The translations under genes and the position numbers were made by a program. A model generated the notes under the pieces. It was not told where the DNA came from, searched no databases, and worked only from the letters and a program-made list of their open reading frames with translations. 13,400 bases of DNA, taken from contig USIU01000013.1 of assembly GCA_900554745.1 (NCBI GenBank), positions 1-13,400 of the forward strand. Direction: 5' to 3'. The stretch comes from an uncultured Leuconostoc sp. (lineage in GTDB: Bacteria > Bacillota > Bacilli > Lactobacillales > Lactobacillaceae). Shown piece by piece: positions 1-6,351 of the stretch. The first letter of the stretch is position 1; every line of letters starts with the position of its first letter.

Positions 1-11
1 AGAGGTCAATT

Positions 12-42
12 TTTACAAGTATTATCATCTCTGCGGTATAAT
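12..42 (+). promoter_or_regulatory. Promoter of the candidate small RNA
   Basis: A perfect -10 box TATAAT lies at 37-42. A -35-like TTTACA lies at 12-17, with a 19-nt spacer that is slightly long. Initiation would fall near 48-50, just before the structured segment at 49-169. No open reading frame follows within the transcript, which fits a promoter for an untranslated RNA. It could instead belong to an upstream gene's leader that is cut off by the window edge. Confidence 0.5.
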
Positions 43-48
43 AACTGT

Positions 49-169
49 GTAGCGATGACGTGATTCATCTTGCTGCTACCCCAGCAGATAGCTTAAGAAC
101 ATGATTTAATCCTACCCTATCTCCTTTCAGCTTATTGACCAATAGCTGCTGTTTGCTGGGGTCTTTTTA
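49..169 (+). ncRNA. Candidate ~120-nt small RNA with anti-SD-like loop and intrinsic terminator
   Basis: No coding frame fits here, but the strand folds well on inspection. A small 5' hairpin pairs GATGA (54-58) with TCATC (65-69). A contiguous 15-bp stem pairs 78-92 (ACCCCAGCAGATAGC) with 148-162 (GCTGTTTGCTGGGGT), including two G-U pairs, and is followed at once by a U-rich tail at 163-169, as in an intrinsic terminator. Inside it, 129-136 pairs with 141-147 around a GACC loop. This leaves 93-128 unpaired, including the pyrimidine-rich stretch 111-128 that ends in CTCCTTTC (121-128). That octamer is identical to part of the 16S rRNA anti-Shine-Dalgarno end. The architecture suggests a trans-acting small RNA, although an upstream gene's terminator or a leader attenuator is also possible. 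I do not recognise it as 6S, SRP or tmRNA. Confidence 0.45.
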
Positions 170-175
170 TTTGGC

Positions 176-189
176 ATGACGTGCGTCAT
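176..189. repeat. 14-bp palindrome between small RNA and recU
   Basis: ATGACG-TG-CGTCAT is a perfect 6-bp inverted repeat around a 2-nt centre, the shape of a dimeric repressor site. It lies about 28 bp upstream of the recU -35 candidate. A related copy, ATGACGTGATTCAT, occurs at 55-68 and matches 12 of 14 positions. No regulator can be named from the sequence alone. Confidence 0.4.
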
Positions 190-216
190 ATAAACCACTG
201 AGAAAGGCGGGTCTTT

Positions 217-266
217 TTGACATTACAAGTTGATTTGGCTTGTATTATCTGGATTTATGGTAAAAT
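217..266 (+). promoter_or_regulatory. Candidate recU-pbp1A promoter region
   Basis: A perfect -35 box TTGACA lies at 217-222, followed after 17 nt by a weak -10 TTGTAT (240-245). A second possibility is the extended -10 TGGTAAAAT (258-266), served by TTGTAT at 240-245 as a -35 with a short 15-nt spacer. Either would place the start 20-50 nt ahead of the recU ribosome binding site. The presence of a promoter here argues against using the in-frame TTG at 217 as a recU start codon. Confidence 0.4.
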
Positions 267-303
267 AGGTAGGTATATAGTGCAAAATAAACTGAGGGCA
301 TTT

Positions 304-918
304 ATGGCGATACATTATCCTGCTGGTATTCGACGTACCGCAACGGCTGCCAATCAAATTCGGGTTGGCAAGACAACTAAAAAGGCCTTAACGTTTGGTA
401 AGCGGGGGATGGGGTTAGAAGAAGAAATTAACCTTGCAAATACCTATTACTTAGCAAATAAGCTGGCGGTCATTCATAAAAAGCCAACCCCAATTACGAT
501 TGTCAAGGTAGACTATCCAGCGCGTGCCGCTGCCAAAATCACGGAAGCCTATTTCAAACAGGCGTCAACTACTGATTACAATGGGGTCTATCAGGGACGG
601 TACCTTGATTTTGATGCGAAAGAAACCAAAAATAAAACGTCGTTTCCGTTGAAAAATTTTCATGAACATCAAATTATGCATTTAGCGCAAATACTAGCAC
701 AAAATGGGGTTGGTTTTGTGTTGATCAAGTTTACCACGTTAGATGAGACCTACGTCTATCCGGCCAGCGCCTTAATTGCGCAATGGCAACGTTTGCAAGG
801 TAAACAATCAATTCCGTATCAAGCAATCGTGCGCGATGGCTTTCGCGTGCCGCACAGCCTGAACCCCAGTTTGGATTATTTAAAAGCCGTTGACCAATAT
901 TTTCAACAGCTAGACTAA
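304..918 (+). CDS. recU: Holliday junction resolvase RecU
   Basis: RecU is the Firmicute enzyme that cuts Holliday junctions during recombination and chromosome segregation. The 204-residue product is about the family's usual size (206 in Bacillus subtilis). The N-terminal basic stretch IRRTATAANQIRVGKTTKK is typical. The nuclease core reads TTDYNG (89-94) and RYLDFDAKETKNKTSFP (99-115). By alignment from memory with B. subtilis D88, E101 and K103, the catalytic residues are D91, D104 (a conservative Asp for Glu) and K106. I chose ATG 304 because TGAGGG at 293-298 is a good ribosome binding site and the protein then begins MAIHYP as in relatives. The frame stays open to a TTG at 217, but that codon lies in a -35 box. 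The PBP gene follows after 24 nt, the classical recU-ponA pairing. Confidence 0.95.
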   Translation: MAIHYPAGIRRTATAANQIRVGKTTKKALTFGKRGMGLEEEINLANTYYLANKLAVIHKKPTPITIVKVDYPARAAAKITEAYFKQASTTDYNGVYQGRYLDFDAKETKNKTSFPLKNFHEHQIMHLAQILAQNGVGFVLIKFTTLDETYVYPASALIAQWQRLQGKQSIPYQAIVRDGFRVPHSLNPSLDYLKAVDQYFQQLD

Positions 919-942
919 CATTTAGGAGTACGCCCAATAATT

Positions 943-3135
943 ATGGCAAATGATAACCAATGGTCACGAGTGAATCGTAATCAAAATTTGTATGATAATC
1001 ATCCTGCAACTGAGCCCCCAACGATTCCCCCGCATCACGGTAAAGGGGGCGGAACAGGCGGCTCAAAGCCGCCAAAGAAGCGTAAATCTTGGCGACGGAT
1101 ACTCTTAACCGTCTTTTTATGGCTCTTAACCTTAGGTTTTATCGGGACGTTAGCCGGCGCAGCCGTCTTCTTCACCTATGCGAATGAAGCGCCTAATATT
1201 ACTGAGTCAGATTTGGCCTCGGAAAATTCCAGTGCGATTTATGACGATCAAGGCAATCCAATTTGGAAATTATCAACGGTGCAACGTGATTACGCCAATT
1301 CTAACGAAATTCCAAAAACGTTAAAAGAAGCCGTGGTGTCAATTGAAGATCGGCGTTTTTATAAGCACGGTGGTGTTGACCCAATTCGAATTGCGGGAGC
1401 GGCTTTGGCTAACTTACGTGGTTCGGCATTAGGCATGCAGGGCGGGTCAACCTTAACCCAGCAACTGGTGAAATTATCAGTCTTTAGTACGTCAACGGCC
1501 GATCAGACGTTAAAGCGTAAAGCGCAAGAAGCCTGGTTAGCTATGCGGGTGGAAAAGAATTTCTCAAAAGATGAAATCCTGACTTTCTATATGAACAAAG
1601 TGTACATGGGACATGGGATTTCTGGGATGAAAACGGCGGCTGAGTATTTTTACGGGAAGCCGTTAACCGAACTTTCTTTGCCGCAACTGGCTTTACTTGC
1701 GGGGATGCCACAATCACCAACCAACTATGATCCGTATCTCAAAGACACGACTGCCGCTAAGACTCGTCGTGATACGGTGCTGGATGCGATGGTGAAGTAT
1801 GGCGCTATTAGTCAAAAGCAAGCAGACGATGCTAAGAAAGTACCCATTAGTGATGGGTTACAAGATATCACGGCTAAAACGCAAATGGCGAATGCTGGTC
1901 GCAAAACCGTGGATGGGTACGTACAGTCTGCGCTTGCTGAAGCCAAGGCGTTGGGATATGATACGTCAAAGCCTGGTCTTAAGATTTATACGAACTTAGA
2001 TTCTGATTTGCAACAAAAGATGTATGATTTAGCCCACGGTAACACAGTGGCTTTCCCATCCAAGAATACGCAAATCGGTGCGACAATGACGGATCCTAAT
2101 AATGGGCATGTCGTCGCACAAATTGGTGGCCGTAACCAAGATATTCTTTTCGGGACGAACCATGCGACTTTGACTGGCCGCTCATCTGGTTCATCGATTA
2201 AGCCGTTGTTAGACTATGGGCCAGCCATTGAATATCTCAACTGGCCGACTTATCGGACGGTTGAAGATAAAAAGTATAAGTACCCTGGGACCAACTTGGA
2301 TGTGACCGACTGGGATGGTAAATACATGGGCAACATTACCATGCGTACTGCCTTAACCCAGTCACGAAACATTCCTGCCGTGCATGCTTTGGAAGCCGTT
2401 GGTGGTGAAAATGCCTCAAAGTTTATGAGCGGACTAGGTATTCAATTGAATAAGATCCCTGGTGGTCAAGATGCGATTGGGATGCCACTGTCAACAGTTC
2501 AAGAAGCTGGGGCATTTGGCGCAATTGCTAATGGTGGCACGTACTACAAGCCAACCTATATTTCAAAGGTGGTGACTGCTGACGGCACAACGCATAACTA
2601 TAGCGTGACCGGTAAGCGGGCTATGAAGACAAGTACCGCCTTTATGTTAACTGACATGATGAAGGGTGTTATTAAACCCAATGCGACGGCGGCTGATGCC
2701 ATGATTTCTGGTCTGCATCAAGCCGGTAAGTCTGGGTTGGTTGGTTTCAGTGATGCGGAACAAATGCCTGATCGTGCCATTAAAGATGCCTGGTTTACTG
2801 GTTTCACAAAATCTTATGTCTTGTCAGTATGGACTGGTTATGATTATAATTCTCAAGGTTATATTCCTTGGACATACCAAGATTTACCGGCACAGTACTA
2901 TCAAAAGGTGATGTCGTATGCGATGCAAAACAAGCCAAACTCGGATTGGAAAATGCCAGATACGGTTACACCAAAAATCAATGGGAATATTGTGGAATAT
3001 GAAGTAAAAAATGCGAAGTGGAGTAATGATGGTTTGCCAACGGTGACATCTGTGTCACAGTCTGGGGAAACACCAAGTGAAGCTGGTATTCCAGCTGGCG
3101 CTGCCTCGGTTGGTTCGTCAAACAGCAACAACTAG
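943..3135 (+). CDS. pbp1A: Class A penicillin-binding protein, PBP1A/PonA type
   Basis: A bifunctional peptidoglycan synthase (730 aa): the glycosyltransferase polymerises lipid II and the transpeptidase cross-links stem peptides outside the membrane. Order: a cytoplasmic tail rich in Pro, Gly and Lys (1-50), one membrane segment (about 53-79), a GT51 domain with EDRRFYKHGG (135-144, catalytic E135), GGSTLTQQLVK (167-177) and EKNFSKDEILTFYMNKVYMG (204-223), then the transpeptidase with SSIK (417-420, nucleophile S417), SRN (474-476) and KSG (596-598). A Ser/Asn-rich tail ends the protein. The third motif reads KSGLV rather than the usual KTGTT. The N-terminus carries SRVNR (8-12), matching the SRxxR pattern through which GpsB binds class A PBPs. 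AGGAG at 924-928 sits 14 nt before the ATG, rather far. It is probably cotranscribed with recU and ends at a terminator. Confidence 0.96.
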   Translation: MANDNQWSRVNRNQNLYDNHPATEPPTIPPHHGKGGGTGGSKPPKKRKSWRRILLTVFLWLLTLGFIGTLAGAAVFFTYANEAPNITESDLASENSSAIYDDQGNPIWKLSTVQRDYANSNEIPKTLKEAVVSIEDRRFYKHGGVDPIRIAGAALANLRGSALGMQGGSTLTQQLVKLSVFSTSTADQTLKRKAQEAWLAMRVEKNFSKDEILTFYMNKVYMGHGISGMKTAAEYFYGKPLTELSLPQLALLAGMPQSPTNYDPYLKDTTAAKTRRDTVLDAMVKYGAISQKQADDAKKVPISDGLQDITAKTQMANAGRKTVDGYVQSALAEAKALGYDTSKPGLKIYTNLDSDLQQKMYDLAHGNTVAFPSKNTQIGATMTDPNNGHVVAQIGGRNQDILFGTNHATLTGRSSGSSIKPLLDYGPAIEYLNWPTYRTVEDKKYKYPGTNLDVTDWDGKYMGNITMRTALTQSRNIPAVHALEAVGGENASKFMSGLGIQLNKIPGGQDAIGMPLSTVQEAGAFGAIANGGTYYKPTYISKVVTADGTTHNYSVTGKRAMKTSTAFMLTDMMKGVIKPNATAADAMISGLHQAGKSGLVGFSDAEQMPDRAIKDAWFTGFTKSYVLSVWTGYDYNSQGYIPWTYQDLPAQYYQKVMSYAMQNKPNSDWKMPDTVTPKINGNIVEYEVKNAKWSNDGLPTVTSVSQSGETPSEAGIPAGAASVGSSNSNN

Positions 3136-3140
3136 TATTA

Positions 3141-3170
3141 AAAAAACTTGCGTGAGCAGGTTTTTTATTT
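3141..3170 (+). terminator. Intrinsic terminator after pbp1A
   Basis: AAAAAACTTGC (3141-3151) pairs with GCAGGTTTTTT (3156-3166) around a GTGA loop. This gives 11 bp with one G-U pair and a T-rich tail to 3170. The A-rich 5' arm would allow it to work in both directions. It lies only 5 nt after the pbp1A stop, so it closes the recU-pbp1A unit, although ypsA begins so near that partial read-through is likely. Confidence 0.85.
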
Positions 3171-3182
3171 TAAAGAGGGTTT

Positions 3183-3755
3183 ATGTCAAGATTATGGGTA
3201 ACCGGCTATCGCAGCTATGAAATCGGTACATTTGGTGAAAAGGATCCTAAAATTACGGTGGTGAAATACGCCCTGGAACAAGTGATCCGTCAGCAACTAG
3301 ATCTGGGATTGGAATGGGTGATTACTGGCGGCCAACTGGGGGTGGAACAGTGGAGTGTGGCTGTTGCGCTGAGCCTTAAAGCAGAGTTCCCCCAATTAAA
3401 AGTAGCGATGATGACGCCATTTCAACAATTTGGGCAACAATGGCAAGAAAACAATCAAGCACAGTTGCGACAATTAGCAGCGCAGTGTGATTTTGTAGAT
3501 AGCGTCTCGCAGGCACCGTATCAAGGGCCGCAACAATTAAAACACTACCAAAAATTTATGCTATCGCATACGGATGCTGCACTATTAGTTTACGACCCTG
3601 ATTTTGAAGGTAAAACACGGTATGATCTCCAAGCCATTGAACAACAGCAAGCCACCATGCCCTATCCATTAACGACAATTGATATGTATAGCTTGCAAGA
3701 ATATGCGACCGAATATGAAGAAAAATTGGCAGAAAATCAGGCATTTCCAGAATAA
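3183..3755 (+). CDS. ypsA: YpsA family protein (DUF1273, SLOG superfamily)
   Basis: A 190-residue cytoplasmic protein of the Firmicute YpsA family, whose fold belongs to the nucleotide-binding SLOG superfamily. B. subtilis and Staphylococcus YpsA have been linked to cell division and stress, but the biochemical role is not settled. Family features seen are VTGYRSYEIG (6-15) near the start, the glycine-rich ITGGQLGVEQW (47-57) expected at the ligand pocket, MMTPF (76-80) and LLVYDPDFEGKTRYDLQAIE (134-153). There is no signal or membrane segment. GAGGG at 3175-3179 precedes the ATG. The gene sits between the PBP and gpsB, as in many Firmicutes. Only 12 nt separate the preceding terminator's tail from the start, so no independent promoter is obvious and expression may depend on read-through. 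Confidence 0.9.
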   Translation: MSRLWVTGYRSYEIGTFGEKDPKITVVKYALEQVIRQQLDLGLEWVITGGQLGVEQWSVAVALSLKAEFPQLKVAMMTPFQQFGQQWQENNQAQLRQLAAQCDFVDSVSQAPYQGPQQLKHYQKFMLSHTDAALLVYDPDFEGKTRYDLQAIEQQQATMPYPLTTIDMYSLQEYATEYEEKLAENQAFPE

Positions 3756-3768
3756 ACAGGCAATTTTC

Positions 3769-3797
3769 TTGTCAATGGCGCGTTTTATTGGTAATAT
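3769..3797 (+). promoter_or_regulatory. gpsB promoter with extended -10
   Basis: TTGTCA (3769-3774) and TAATAT (3792-3797) are separated by exactly 17 nt, and TGG directly before the -10 (3789-3791) makes it an extended -10. The transcript would begin near 3804 and reach the gpsB ribosome binding site within about 15 nt. The promoter lies in the 76-nt gap between ypsA and gpsB, so gpsB can be expressed independently. Confidence 0.6.
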
Positions 3798-3831
3798 AGA
3801 TTAAGTAAAAAAATAAATGAGGTGTGCACTT

Positions 3832-4221
3832 GTGGAACAAGTAAAATACACGCAAAAAGACATTTTAGAGCGCGTTTTTAAGCAAAAGCGTATGGGTGTT
3901 GGGTATGACCCAGCCGACGTGGACAGTTTCTTGGATGACATCATCAAAGATTATGGCGCTTTCACTGGTCGTATTGAACAATTGCAAGGCGAAGTCGCCC
4001 GTTTACAAACAGCCTTAAAGGCTTCGCAAGAACAACTTGTCGCATTGAAGCAACAAGCTGTACAACCTGCACAACCGGTTACACCAGAAGCACCTGTCGC
4101 TGTTGAAGCAACAGTTGTTGAATCACCAAAGGCTGAACAAGTGGTCACAAACCTTGATTTGATCAAGCGTGTTGCCAACTTGGAACGTGCCGTTTTTGGT
4201 CCAGGGGCAGAAAACCTCTAA
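3832..4221 (+). CDS. gpsB: Cell division adaptor GpsB (DivIVA-like), GTG start
   Basis: GpsB is a small cytoplasmic coiled-coil protein that docks cell wall enzymes, notably class A PBPs, at the division site and sidewall. The N-terminal DivIVA-like domain (about 1-65) contains GYDPADVDSFLDDIIKDY (24-41). Y25, D31 and D35 correspond to residues lining the PBP-binding groove of B. subtilis GpsB. A helical segment (45-75) leads into an Ala/Pro/Val-rich linker (about 76-105), and a C-terminal LDLIKRVANLERAVFG (108-123) matches the trimerising tail. At 129 residues it is longer than the 98-residue B. subtilis protein because of the linker. I place the start at GTG 3832, because GAGGTG at 3819-3824 is an ideal ribosome binding site 7 nt away and the upstream in-frame ATG (3817) overlaps that site. 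A PBP with a matching SRxxR tail is encoded just upstream. Confidence 0.92.
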   Translation: MEQVKYTQKDILERVFKQKRMGVGYDPADVDSFLDDIIKDYGAFTGRIEQLQGEVARLQTALKASQEQLVALKQQAVQPAQPVTPEAPVAVEATVVESPKAEQVVTNLDLIKRVANLERAVFGPGAENL

Positions 4222-4266
4222 GTCGTCAGAATTATGGACGATGATCATCATGAATGATTATTTTTT

Positions 4267-4647
4267 TGTAAGCATTGGGTAATTGCGCGTTATATTTCTA
4301 GCGTGAGGAAGGTCCATGCTCGCACAACCTGTGATGGTTGTAGTGTTTGTGCTGGGATAAAGAATAAACCCAGGGGCAGTAATGTCACGGCGGTCGAACA
4401 GGCTAAGGCTTCGGCTATGTCTTAATAGGCTCGAAGGTGCCATAGAAACGTATACGTTAGTGAAAGCTAGCGTCTGAGACGAGGTAAACCCCGCAAGCGG
4501 GCAACCCAAACTTTTGGTAGGGGCGGCTAATCTAGCGAACTGAAGCGATGGTTGGTATGGTTTGGCGACAAACTTAGATAGATGATTACCGAAGGTGATA
4601 TGTACCTGCGTATCACTGGAACAAAACATGGCCTATAGATGCTTACA
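4267..4647 (+). ncRNA. rnpB: RNase P RNA, bacterial type B
   Basis: This is the catalytic RNA of RNase P, which removes 5' leaders from tRNA precursors. The ends are set by the P1 helix: TGTAAGCAT (4267-4275) pairs with ATGCTTACA (4639-4647). Inside are the hallmark blocks GAGGAAGGTCCATGCTCGCA (from 4305), GGTAAACCCCGCAAGCGGGC (4482-4501), AACCCAAACTTTTGGTAGGG (from 4503), AGATAGATGATTACC (from 4577) and GGAACAAAACATGGCCTATA (4618-4637). All match the B. subtilis type B molecule in order. Downstream of gpsB is also its place in B. subtilis. The true 5' end could be a few nt upstream. The short gap after gpsB (4222-4266) shows a 10-bp palindrome GATGATCATC (4240-4249) and a weak -10 GATTAT (4256-4261) without a clear -35. 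Confidence 0.96.
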
Positions 4648-4653
4648 TCAGGT

Positions 4654-4678
4654 GACGTCACATTGTGGCGTCTTTTTT
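4654..4678 (+). terminator. Intrinsic terminator of rnpB
   Basis: GACGTCAC (4654-4661) pairs with GTGGCGTC (4665-4672) around an ATT loop, giving 8 bp with one G-U pair, followed by six T (4673-4678). It starts 7 nt after the P1 helix of RNase P RNA. Confidence 0.88.
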
Positions 4679-4722
4679 GTATACAAAAAAATGACAATAT
4701 ACAGTTTAAAAGTGAATATTGA

Positions 4723-4747
4723 CGAATTTTTATTGCATAAAAATTCA
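4723..4747. promoter_or_regulatory. ArgR/AhrC-type operator (ARG box)
   Basis: TGCATAAAAATTCA (4734-4747) matches 13 of 14 positions of the ARG-box core TGAATWWWWATTCA recognised by arginine repressors. A weaker overlapping copy, CGAATTTTTATTGC, is at 4723-4736 (11 of 14). Together they form a perfect 10-bp inverted repeat, GAATTTTTAT-TGC-ATAAAAATTC (4724-4746). The site overlaps the -35 and spacer of the proposed transporter promoter, where bound ArgR would block RNA polymerase. A third half-site, TGAAT, lies at 4713-4717. The regulator is inferred from the site only. Confidence 0.6.
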
Positions 4748-4761
4748 TATCAGGTTATGAT
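4733..4761 (+). promoter_or_regulatory. Candidate promoter of the amino-acid transporter gene
   Basis: TATGAT at 4756-4761 is a good -10 box (5 of 6). Exactly 17 nt upstream lies TTGCAT (4733-4738), a weak -35 that keeps the TTG. A better -35, TTGACG (4719-4724), is too far from this -10. The start would be near 4768, about 14 nt before the GGGAG ribosome binding site. Confidence 0.5.
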
Positions 4762-4796
4762 TAGTTACGTTAATTGTTAATGGGAGAGTTAAAAGT

Positions 4797-6272
4797 ATGA
4801 CGTATAAAAAAATGAAACAGCTGTTCATGGTCTTGGTGAGCATGATGTTACTCCTACCAGCTTTATTGGTTTTTGTGCCAAAAGCGCAGGCAGATGACAC
4901 CGATGCAACCTATGCCAAGATTAAAAAGAACGGCGTTTTGGTTGTCGGAATGTCAGCTGATTATGCGCCGTTTGAATTCCACACGACGATCAATGGTCGT
5001 GATGAAATTGTCGGCTTCGAAGTGGCTATGGCTAAGCAACTCGCCAAAGATTTAGGCGTTAAGATGCAGATCAAAGAAATGGGTTTTGATGGCTTAATCG
5101 GCGCGTTGCAAACAGGTAAGATTGATGTCATTATTTCAGGTATCAATGCAACACCAGAACGTGAACAGGTCGTTGCCTTTTCAAAGCCTTATATGTCACC
5201 AAAACAAACGGTGTTAATTCTGAAGAAGAATGCCCCTCAGTTTACGACTGATGTGAATTCTTTTGCGGGCAAGAAGGTTGGGGCCCAACGTCAGACCACG
5301 CAAGAAACCTTTGTGCAAGATAACATGACCAACTCAAAGTTGGTCAGCTTACAAAAAGTACCAGATCTTGTGTCACAATTGTCTGCGGGTAAAATTGCCG
5401 GCGTTGTCTTAAATGACCCAATTTCAGAAGCATATGCGCAACAAAATAAGGCGTTAGCGGTGATTTATCCAAAACCAAACGAATCGGAAGGGGCGGTTTC
5501 CATCGCGATGCCGAAGAATTCGCCGGTTTTGCAGGCTAAAATCAACGCGGCAATTGATCAAATGGTCTCATCTGGTCAACTCAATCAATTCAAAAAAGAA
5601 GCCAACAAATTAATGTTTGCTAAACAATCTTTCTGGGCCAAGTATGGCAACTTGTTTATTAAGGGAACGTTGATTACGCTTGCCTTGGCGGCAGTTGCGG
5701 TCATCATTGGCGTTGTTTTGGGCACCATTTTAGCACTCTTTAAGTTGTCACCAAACTTCATTTTGAAAGTCATTGGTAATGTTTATGTTGAGTATGTGCG
5801 GGGCACACCACTGTTGGTCCAAGCGTTCATGGTCTTCTTTGGGACACAAGTGATTGGCTTGAATCTATCCGCCTTTGCTGCTGGTTCACTGGCCATGGGA
5901 TTGAATTCAGCTGCGTATGTTGCCGAAATTATTCGTTCTGGTATTAATTCGGTAGATGGTGGGCAAACGGAAGCCGCACGTTCACTTGGTTTGTCAAAGC
6001 GTAAGACAATGCGGTTTATCGTATTACCACAAGCGATTAAGAATATTCTGCCGGCTTTGGGCAACGAATTTGTGACAGTTATTAAGGAAGGTTCGGTTGT
6101 TTCTGTGATCGGTGTTGGGGAATTGATGTTCCAAACAGGCGTGGTACAAGGTGCGAGCTTTAAGCCATTCTTCCCACTCTTGATTGCGTCATTTATTTAC
6201 TTTATATTAACCTTTACGATTAGTCGTGCTTTGGGTTACGCTGAAAAGCGGATGGCACGTACCAGTCGATAA
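4797..6272 (+). CDS. Fused substrate-binding/permease protein of a polar amino-acid ABC importer (GlnP type)
   Basis: One polypeptide of 491 aa joins an extracytoplasmic amino-acid receptor to its HisM/GlnP-type permease, as in lactococcal GlnP. A signal-like helix (about 8-28) ends in KAQA-D, with possible cleavage after A32, and no lipobox Cys. The receptor (about 40-275) shows SADYAPFEF (53-61), GFDGLIGALQTGKIDVIISG (96-115), ATPERE (118-123; R122 is the expected carboxylate-binding Arg) and LNDP (205-208; D207 the expected amine-binding Asp). The permease (about 283-480) has the RGTPLLVQAF signature (335-344) and the EAA loop EAARSLGLSKRKTMRFIVLP (392-411) that contacts the ATPase. GGGAG at 4782-4786 precedes the ATG. 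No ATPase gene adjoins; a terminator follows. Glutamine, glutamate or arginine are all possible substrates. The ARG box favours a link to arginine or glutamine metabolism. Confidence 0.92.
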   Translation: MTYKKMKQLFMVLVSMMLLLPALLVFVPKAQADDTDATYAKIKKNGVLVVGMSADYAPFEFHTTINGRDEIVGFEVAMAKQLAKDLGVKMQIKEMGFDGLIGALQTGKIDVIISGINATPEREQVVAFSKPYMSPKQTVLILKKNAPQFTTDVNSFAGKKVGAQRQTTQETFVQDNMTNSKLVSLQKVPDLVSQLSAGKIAGVVLNDPISEAYAQQNKALAVIYPKPNESEGAVSIAMPKNSPVLQAKINAAIDQMVSSGQLNQFKKEANKLMFAKQSFWAKYGNLFIKGTLITLALAAVAVIIGVVLGTILALFKLSPNFILKVIGNVYVEYVRGTPLLVQAFMVFFGTQVIGLNLSAFAAGSLAMGLNSAAYVAEIIRSGINSVDGGQTEAARSLGLSKRKTMRFIVLPQAIKNILPALGNEFVTVIKEGSVVSVIGVGELMFQTGVVQGASFKPFFPLLIASFIYFILTFTISRALGYAEKRMARTSR

Positions 6273-6275
6273 TGG

Positions 6276-6311
6276 AAAAAACGGTTTGACCTGTTGTCAA
6301 ACCGTTTTTTT
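6276..6311 (+). terminator. Strong intrinsic terminator after the transporter gene
   Basis: AAAAAACGGTTTGAC (6276-6290) pairs perfectly over 15 bp with GTCAAACCGTTTTTT (6296-6310) around a CTGTT loop, with a T tail to 6311. It lies 3 nt after the stop and insulates the transporter gene from the purine operon. The A-rich 5' arm makes it potentially bidirectional. Confidence 0.93.
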
Positions 6312-6351
6312 GTTTGTCGGATAGAAAACGAATATTCAGGTTTTGATAATA

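Noticed and set aside
49..169. 6S RNA, SRP RNA or T-box leader identity for the 5' small RNA
   Set aside because: The SRP apical loop sequence and the T-box signature are absent, and the fold lacks the long closing stem and central bubble expected of 6S; it is left unnamed.
217..303. N-terminal extension of recU from TTG 217
   Set aside because: The TTG lies inside a perfect TTGACA promoter box, has no ribosome binding site, and adds 29 residues not found in RecU; ATG 304 has TGAGGG at the right distance.
4258..4629. 123-residue open frame on the - strand
   Set aside because: It is antisense to RNase P RNA, whose conserved sequence and P1 pairing explain the region; the translation resembles no protein family I know.
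4595..4780. 61-residue + strand frame across the rnpB end and transporter promoter
   Set aside because: It starts inside conserved RNase P RNA and runs through a terminator and an ARG-box promoter region, without a ribosome binding site.
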